A stretch of DNA of 20,515 bases from Silene noctiflora (taxonomy: Eukaryota; Streptophyta; Magnoliopsida; Caryophyllales; Caryophyllaceae), in the NCBI GenBank assembly GCA_009801015.1, contig VHZZ01007589.1, positions 42,512-63,026 on the forward strand. The letters are read 5' to 3'. Below the pieces are notes generated by a model. That model saw only the letters and a program-made list of their open reading frames with translations. It searched no databases and was not told the origin of the DNA. Shown here piece after piece: positions 10,101 to 19,100 of the stretch. Position 1 is the first letter of the stretch. Each line of letters starts with the position of its first letter. Made by a program: the position numbers and the translations under genes.

Positions 10101-13100
10101 TGACCAATCCTATAACGATCCTACAACGTTTGAATCGTTTTCCACGTTTTCCACTTTTTGGATCGTACAATCCGGATCGCGATTTTAACAACAATGCTAG
10201 CTATATGGCTCCGGTGGACATAAGGAAACAAGAAACAGTGCCTCCCGCAATATGATAACCTAAAGGGAAAACATACGGAAACTCTACTCTAAATACATCA
10301 AAACACGGGGACCGAGCTCAAATACAAGGAACTTTTTCTTAGCTCCTAACTCACCCCCAAATACAAATGCAAATCTCATTGGGAGTACCAATCTCACCCA
10401 CATTGCTTTTTTCAAGCCACATTCCCTCGGCTAAAAAGTGTCATACCAAGTAAGGTGTTCTCACCACTTACTATTTCACCAACACATGGCGCAAAGTTTG
10501 GGCAACGGAGTAGTACAACAAAATTGCTAGGAAAAATTACAAATAACCACCGCGTATTTATATTTTTTTACAAATTACCACCACGGATTTGCGTTTTTAC
10601 AAATAAACTCTGAACTTCAATGTATATTCCCCAATCACCACCGTATTTTTACTTCGAGTATCGTTTTTCTTATTTTCCGACTTGTTAAGTGACAATTTAC
10701 GCGAAATTCCAAAATTACCCTCGTTGATTACACGGACTGAATCATTACCCAAATAACATAACATTTCCCCTCTAGTTCTTGATTTCCCTAAATCCCAATT
10801 TATTCCAAACCCTAGACCCCCAAATTTAAAAATAAGGATTTAATCCCCAATTTTAATTTCCAACTGTGTCCTTCTTCATCTCATCTGCTGCCATCTCTAC
10901 CTTCTAATAACTCGTGGGTAAGTACTTGAATTTAGTTAGATATGATCCATTCATTTATGTATCATTACCAAAATATTTTATACTACTTATTATACGTAGT
11001 CTTATGATTAGTATAAATAACGTAACCATATGTTGGTCATTCTTTTCTCAACTAGAATTTATGTATGACAAAGAGGCTGTAATTTTGGAACATCATCTTC
11101 TCTTACGTGTCTTGTAGAAGCAAATTCATGCCTAGAATCCCAGCCAAACTTAAGTGGTATTTATGGTGTTTGAAGAGTATATAGTACGATCGAGAGTGGC
11201 ATGGGCAAATTGCGATGCAAATTTAAACTTCAACATTTCCAACAATCAGAATTTTCTGAAACCAGAAGAATGAAGTGTGTCCAAACTCACGTCAAGAATG
11301 CACCGCAGAGTCATATGACAGCATGACAGCAGGGTCCTTCGCGAAGTTCGCGGTGATTAGCTTGCTCATGGTGACAATTAAATTTACAAATAAGGATTTA
11401 ATCCCCAATTTATTTGGAGATTGAAGGATTTAGGGATTTGGAGATTTAGGGTTTGCAATAAATTGGGGGATTTAGGGAAATCGAGAAACGGAGGGGAAAT
11501 TTTAAGTTATTTGGGTAATGATTTAGTTAAGTGAAAGAGGGGTAATTTTGGAGATTCGCGTAAATCATCACTTAACAAGTCGGAAAATAAAAAAAACGAT
11601 ACTCCGGGTAAAAATACGGTGGTGATTGGGCAATATGCATTGAATGCGAGGGGTTATTTGTAGGCCTTATTTCCACTTTGGTGCACTGAGGTTTGACCTA
11701 ATTTCACTTTAGTGTCCCGAGGTTTGCATAATTCCACTTTGGTGCCCCGAGGTTTGGACTACTTCTCACCTTGGTGACTTATACATAAATCAATTTTTTT
11801 TTTTTTTTTGCAATATTATGTTGATTATTCTATTTTATATGTAATTGAATATCCTATTTTGCACTTTATTTTACTTAAAATGTAATTAATTAAGATAATA
11901 GTTGACTACTATGTGTTTTAGGTCACCAAAATAAAATTTTATTCAAAACATAAGTCACCCAAGTGCAAACCTCAGGTCACCAAAATGGAATTATCTGAAT
12001 CACAGGGCACCAATGTGGAATTAGCCCAAACCTCAAAGCACCAATGTGGAAATTTTCCTTTTTGTAAAAACGCAAATACATCGTGGTAATTTGTAAAAAA
12101 GCGTAAATATATTGTGGTTATTTGTAATTTTTCCAACTTGCTAATTGAGAATTTCAGTATTCCCCAAAACCAGTCCTTTAAAGAGCCATCAACTTGAGAA
12201 TACCTTTAGCATGTATCAAATTCAATCTTTAAGAGAAACAAAGTTATTTACTAAATAGTGGCAAAAACATCCTATTTGGTAAATAACTATGCTAATTAAA
12301 AAAATCCACAGTAATAAAATAGCTTAAAGATTACCAATGAAGGGCAAATGGATGTAAAAAGGGATCCCATGGCATAAACAACGCAATCCATAGCATGTAA
12401 CTGCTCCAGAACAGCTGGATTGGGAGCAGGGAAGACCTGTCGAATAATAATTAGTCACATTTCAATAGTTAAATTCCAGGAACCGCTAGGCTAGAGAAAT
12501 ATACCGGTTGACATTTGGGCAGATAATATGTTAGCATTTGTAAGCCATTCTCATTTCTACCACTGAAATTGAAGAGTATAGTGACAAAGTAGCTCAAGGC
12601 AATATCTTTACTCGCCAAAGAAAAATCGAAACAGTTCACAAAAATTGGATACGTAAATGAAAAGAAGATAATGTTTCTTGACCAATATCTAAATATATAA
12701 TGAAACTCACTCGTTGGGGGGGGGAGTCTGGGGCTAGAGTTGGGGTGAACACCTTGGACAAAAGTGCAACAAGATTCAAATATTTCATTCCATAACCATA
12801 ACCAGTGTCCCTATATACTAAGAGAATAAGCAATCTGAAAACTTTTCCCTCGAAAATGCGTTCCAGTAAATAAGGAAACAAATGAGATTTTCCTTCATTA
12901 AAATCTCAAATAAAATTGATATAAAACTATAAACTACAAATTGTTAAATCTTTCGTTGGTGCTTCTATTAGAAAATGACTTGGGCGCAATTTTATTCCAT
13001 ATATAACAAAACTATGAATAGCTGATTTAGCTTTATAAAAAAAATTCATTAAAATTGTTTTGGAAAATTTATAAAATGAAATCAATTCGCTTTGTGGTAA

Positions 13101-16100
13101 AAAAATATTTTCGTTAAAATATACATCATTACATGACATTAGTCAATTGTCTTTGTTAGTTTCACACTTCAATTTAAAATCTACAAATAAAACACTAAAA
13201 AGTAAAACCACTATACTTACCGTGCATGCATTGCGCGAGATCTATACTAGTTTGTAATTACTTCAAAAGGAAAGTAGGAAATAATACCTCATGCAGTAAA
13301 TTCTTCCCTTCACTTGACATGTAGAATACTCGCTTTATTCTTGAAGGAAGAGCTTGATCAGAAGTTCTACTCTATCACAAAGATCAACAATTGAGAAATT
13401 AGATTCTTTAAGATTCCATGTCAAAAAGGCATCAGAAATTAGCTCTTTACTTGCTCAGAATGCTTTGAAGATCGTCAAATAAGTTCTATCGCCCTATTGC
13501 ACAGAGTCGCATCAAACTTTATATCTATGCTCTTAGAAGGATTTTAATTTATATGCGATTATTACGTTATAAAAATATTAGGTACTCCCATCAGCCAACC
13601 TTATCAACGTTATCCCAGTGCAGTCTCCAGCTTATGATGGGGTACAAGAGGGCCAAAAGTACACAAACTTACCCGTATTTTTAGAACATAAGAGAACTTT
13701 TTTGGATGGATGAACCATTTTGTAGATGTCATTAAAAGTTCAATCAACCTACTGGGATTTCAGTACTTCATATACATATAAGAAGCACAAACAGCTCAAT
13801 GAGCCATTCGTGTTATTCCTAAGTATCCTAGGAGAAAAGAATAGTGCATCTTTGGCTCCATTGGAAATGGAACAACTACATAAGCCAGCATAAATTCTCT
13901 ATCAAAAGAGATCATGTGTAAAAACCTATAAAGCTAGGGCCATCACAGCAACTATAACAAGAGATGAAATTTTATAGCGATGAAAAGCTAGGGACGAATA
14001 AAAAGCACACATTTGACATTTTTGAGAAGCAAATTCCATACCTTTTTAATAGGCTCCATAAATCCATTAGTTGGATGAGAGATTTCATTCTGCCCTCGGA
14101 TAATTCGTCCATCCTAGAAACCCCATTAACAGAAGTTATAAAAATGAAAGCTTATTTCCGGAAAGAGCCTCAAATTTTCAATCATTCTTTATCATCTAGC
14201 TAAAAATTTTTAGACTGTCGCTTGTTTCACAATGTACATTACCACACAGAAAAGCTAATGATAACTACTCCATACATTCGAGCAACTTTTGTTAACAACA
14301 AATACAGCAAACCAGCATCAAGAGTAAGCATAATTAATAGATATATCGCCCAAACCAGAAAAACAATTACTGCATATGAAAAGATACCCAAGAGGGAGGA
14401 AACTGAAGTTTTACAAGAAGAACTAATGGTGAAATATCTCATAAATAGAAAACTAAATCCTACATTTTGTCCACAATTCTTTAATGAATGATCGGCGGAA
14501 GAAGTATATGCCACATATCCGCATACGGTGATACCCCGACCACAACTTGATTAACTAAGTAAAATACTAGTATCAGAACTAAACAAAAAGACAGAAGACT
14601 AATCATCATCAAAATATTATGTCCAAGGATCATTTTCTTATTTATTCAAAAAGGACATTAAAGAATAAAGAATAAACAGGCAAAGGACAAGGGGTTTTCA
14701 ACTGCAAGACTATTGTTGAGACCAAATCCCTAGATAAATAGACCATGGAGACTTGAGGACCCGCTAAAAGAACCTGCAGTCTTTGCCACAGATAAACTAG
14801 AACAAAAACCCATCCGTAATATACTCTGCTGGAAGAGGTAACCCCGAAAAACTGCAAGAACTTCTTCGCATTGAAACACACCAAAAAATCAGCTTTCCAT
14901 ATTCAAAGTCTTACAGATACTCTTCTACACAACTACAACTCTTCTATTTCCCTCATGCATCTTTGTGACCCTCATTTTAAGCCATTATATTTCTCCGAAT
15001 AGTTGCGTTAGACACTTGAACATGAACCCATGTCCAACAGTTTCATGCAAGTCTAAGTGTCTAACTAACATATCATGTAATAACCAAAATGGAAATAGGG
15101 TAATCAGCATCCATTTTGAAACACTTTTGGCTCTTTTGATCATTAGGTTCTTCATTTAATTTCCCTTCATAAAATTCTCAAAACAAAAACAGAGGCAATA
15201 ATCTGAAGAGAAGATTCCAGATGTCTATAATCTGATAGTCACTTCGTTTAACACTAGGTTCTTGCCATACTGCAAGAAATACCTTGTCGCCAATATAGTG
15301 TAAAAAGATAATATAACATAAAATCAGGAAGTACAAAGTAGTTTATCATCAACATACCCACAACTCACATCCTAGAGTCAGTCTATCATTGGTGGATATA
15401 ACTGGGAGCACGAGACTTTCCTTAGGAATGCTTGAAACTCGCGAAAACAAAAATATGGCAGCATCCAATGACTGAAAGAATATACGAGCTCCAGCAAAAA
15501 AGAAGTTTCCTATGCTGCAAAAATAACAAATCTTAGCCGAACAAAAATATCTTCTAATAACTAGCACCACCAAAAGCAAATGGTACTCAGGACAAGCAAT
15601 AACATGCTATCAATAAAACTTGAAAGGGAATTGACATTAGCATGTGTTGAAATAATTTGACAATTATTATTTTCTTTTAGAAAAAATTACACTGCTGTGG
15701 CATATCCTTTAGAAAATCTTGCAGTGAATAAAAAGCTTGAATGTTGATGGCACTAGTAAAAGTCTCTATATACACACCAATATGTTCTTTGGTGGGATAA
15801 AAAGGCGTCAGTTTACCGGAGATAATGCATAAAAACATAAGATTGTTGGAAAGAGCAAAACGGCATCAAAGTTGACAATATAAGAATTACAAAAAACCAA
15901 ATCAAGAAAGAAGGTAGACAGCAAAAAAATTAACAAGAGTAGAAAAGAGAAAACTTATTTGTAAATTAGCTCGAGAAAATTCATGTCCCAAATGCTACTT
16001 TCAAATATTTTCCTAGCACAAATAGTGTTAGAAAATGGAAGACAAAATGGGATGTCGGTAGGCAGATTTTAGCTACTAAAATCTGATGACAATAAGTAGC

Positions 16101-19100
16101 ACAACCTTCATCTCAGATGTATTGCCTCCATTAACTTTAGTGGTTAACTGAGGTCAACTTGGTCAAGTAATTTCTTCAAGGAGAGATACAATGTAAAGCT
16201 AGTAAAGTCTCAATCATCAAAATAACCATTTTCATATATCATTATAAGTTGTAAATATTGTATGTTGTGGGAAAATCTCTGTCAAAGTTGAGTAGTTGAC
16301 ATCTTTTGACAACAAATGTTAAATGAGGACAATATAAATGGGATAGAAAGAGTAATCACTAGAAGGTAATATGAGCATTCGAACTACATTAATCTAACCT
16401 GAATGCTAGGTATCAGTTGTTATTATGCGTTTGGCTAAAAAGTAAAAACTAAGCACCTCAATGATCAATGATGACATGTCTACTCTTATCATTCAACCAA
16501 AACACTGAAAAGGCCATATGCATCAGTAAAAGCAAGACTAACCTGATTATGAAACAAATACATACCTGCCATTGCTGAAACAAAATTTATCTTCAGATCT
16601 CATTAGAATCTGCAAGGATAATACAAATAATATATAACATGGACTGTACACTTGTCTTCTTCATCCGAAGGGAAGATGAAGAAACACTTAGGGCTTGTTC
16701 GGATACCAAAATAGGAGGGAAAGGGAGGGGAGGGGAAAGGGGGAAAGATAAAGGGAGCGAAGGGAAGGGGAGGTGAATGGGGTGTGGGTGTTTGGATACA
16801 ATTTCCCTCCAAATCTTTCATATTGTGGAGAGATTTTGGTTTGCCTTGGAGGAGGGAAAATGAATCCCTCCAAATTCCTCCCCCCCAATTTCCCTCCCCC
16901 TTATTTGTTATCCAAACAAGGGTTTTTTTAGGGTGAAGAGTGATGTTTGTGGTGTTGGAGTGGGGTGGGCGGCGACGACAAGCTATGTTACTCGGATAAT
17001 TCACTTAGTTTCCGTATTCCGTATCCGATACGTATTTTGTCGGATACGATACGACACTTTGATACTTCATTTTAGACCAAAATATTGAAAATTTCGCACA
17101 AAATAGCCGTATTAGATACTCCGATACGTATTTTGTCAGATACGAGTAGGCGAGTCTGAGTAACATAGACGGCAAGTGGGCGACAGTGTCAGGTGGGGCG
17201 ATGTGGTAGGGTCTCAGCAGTAGTGGGGTGGGAGACGATGGTTGCAGCCATTTTTTAGTAAATAAGTGGTTGTTTGTGGTGATGTGTGTTAGTGGTAGGA
17301 TTGAGAGTGAGTGGACCATTAATTCCTTTTCTTGACTTAACCAAACAACTAGTTAAGTTTTAGGTAATCCATTACCTTTCCCCCTCTTACCCTTTCTNAT
17401 TTCCTTTCCCTTTCCCTTTCTCTAACCAAACGCCCCCTTATTAATTATTTTATTTAAAAAAAAAAACACGTGTTGTCAGCACAAGAAACAAAGGAAAGAT
17501 GTCAACCAGTACTCCAGTACTGGTCAAAGACTCGCTATGTTTCCCGTTTATATTGTTCTCATTTGACTTTGTTGGTCATAAACTATATCGACTTTCAGCA
17601 ATATGTTATTGCAATATATTCCCTTCGTCCCACTCATTTGTTTACCTTTGATTAAAATACCCCTCACAAAGAATAAAAAAGATAAACACGTGAATAGGAC
17701 GAAGGGAGTACTATAGTCACAACTTCTTAAAAATGGTAATATGAAAAATAGTCTGATAAATCAAGCATGAGACATTTTACATTGTAACTCCGCATATATA
17801 TGGAGACTTCAATGGTCGTAGTTGACAGTCAAAGCCAAACCGAGACAATCATTGTGGGTGAAATTTTTATGAATAATGCTCCGTAAGAATTAGTAAGATC
17901 ATACGATGCCAAAAGAATGAAACTTGATGCCCCTTCAACTCTTGCTATATTAAATATGTTCTTAGTATAGTGAATGTACAGATGAAAAAAGACACTCAAG
18001 AGCAGGACATGGTGCAAGTTCGACCTTATGAATCTCAATAGTGCTTTAAATTTTGAAAAGAAGACTGAATCGGTAGGTAATGTATTGCAGCAAACATACC
18101 TGACTCTGAAAATAAACTAAAAAGGACCTAATTGTTTCCCTGTATGGCACTGATACTCCCTTCCAAAGTGCATGCTCCCCTTCCACTATATCATACCTGT
18201 TAAGTTGGCATTTCCACACTCAATAGTCTTAATTGTTTCATTTAAGAAGCCCCTACCAAGCAAGAAGATTAAAATATTCCAAGTTGGGGTCAAATCAATT
18301 TGGAACTAATAATAAAACCAGCAGTTCAAATCATTTTGCTTTAATTGATCATACTCCAACTAACAATAATAATAATAATTAATAAATACACTAATCCAAG
18401 CGACATTTAATGTAAGTGCACTCCTACAAGTGTAATAAATGTCAACTTCAGTCAACTACCATTCCAATGTGAAGCAGAGATATTGCTCCAACGTTTGTAA
18501 GTATCACATGAAGTTATGCATATGTGAATAGGGCACAAGCACAAAACAGAAAGAATATAGCATAAGGAATAGCAAGTTAACTAACATACTGCGTAATACC
18601 ATTCTGATTTTGCCTCTTTTGCTTGTAAAGATAAACGGTGACCCAACAAATGTCGAACTGCAAGAGACTCTGCTGTACTTTGGTCTGACAACCGCAAACA
18701 TCTTGATCTTATGTCTCCAACAGCCGGGCCACCTGCAAATATCAGGTACTTTGCCTTAGCTTTTTTTCAAGCAAGTCATATCTCTGACCAAAACGCACAA
18801 ATTGTCACAGTGCATTTTATAACTACAAACAATCAAAATGCAACACCACGTATACACGAATGAGGTCACACAAATATATAGCTGCTCATGCAAGTTAAGA
18901 CTATGTAGTATGTACCTTGACCTTTCACTTTTGGCCTTTTGGGAGCCATACATGTGTCCAACACAACACTCAATGGAAGTACTGGATCCTTTAGACTCTG
19001 ACACTTCTCCTAGAAGAGCCAGAAAAGGAGACCAGAATTATTCAATCTCTTTTTCACTTTAAAAACACTTAGTTTTCAGTTTTATAACTATTTTTTGTTT

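Larger units (their letters stand above)
7874..12334 (-). other. Intron 9 of the CofD-like gene, 4461 bp, transposon-filled
   Basis: Donor GTAATC at its high-coordinate end, acceptor ATCCAG at its low end. About 3.2 kb consists of the inserted elements listed separately (8500-9163, 9309-10195, 10530-12134), leaving roughly 1.3 kb of original intron. Near 8248-8431 there is a small imperfect duplication, with GGGCCATT.AGGTA and GGTAATGT..TTGTAGTG occurring twice and TAGTGATACACAT at about 8368 and 8419. A short (AT)(GT) microsatellite lies near 7955-7974. Confidence 0.85.
16610..18099 (-). other. Intron 4, 1490 bp, carrying several MITEs
   Basis: Donor GTATGT, acceptor CTTGCAG. It contains the Tourist-like composite 16691-17437 (itself carrying a hAT-like insert) and the 90-bp Stowaway-like element at 17619. 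Apart from these, about 660 bases of ordinary AT-rich intron. Confidence 0.8.

Noticed and set aside
14222..14514. Overlapping open frames on both strands, the minus one hydrophobic
   Set aside because: They lie in intron 6, have no homology I recognise, and hydrophobic translation is expected from AT-rich antisense sequence.
14640..14885. Possible LINE 3' end or retro-inserted transcript tail in intron 6
   Set aside because: Only an AATAAA-like end supports it; no reverse transcriptase, clear poly(A) run or target duplication, so it is mentioned but not called as an element.
16603..17004. 133-codon Pro-rich minus-strand frame
   Set aside because: It is the translation of the (CCCTCC)n-type palindromic MITE and overlaps real exon 5; not a gene.
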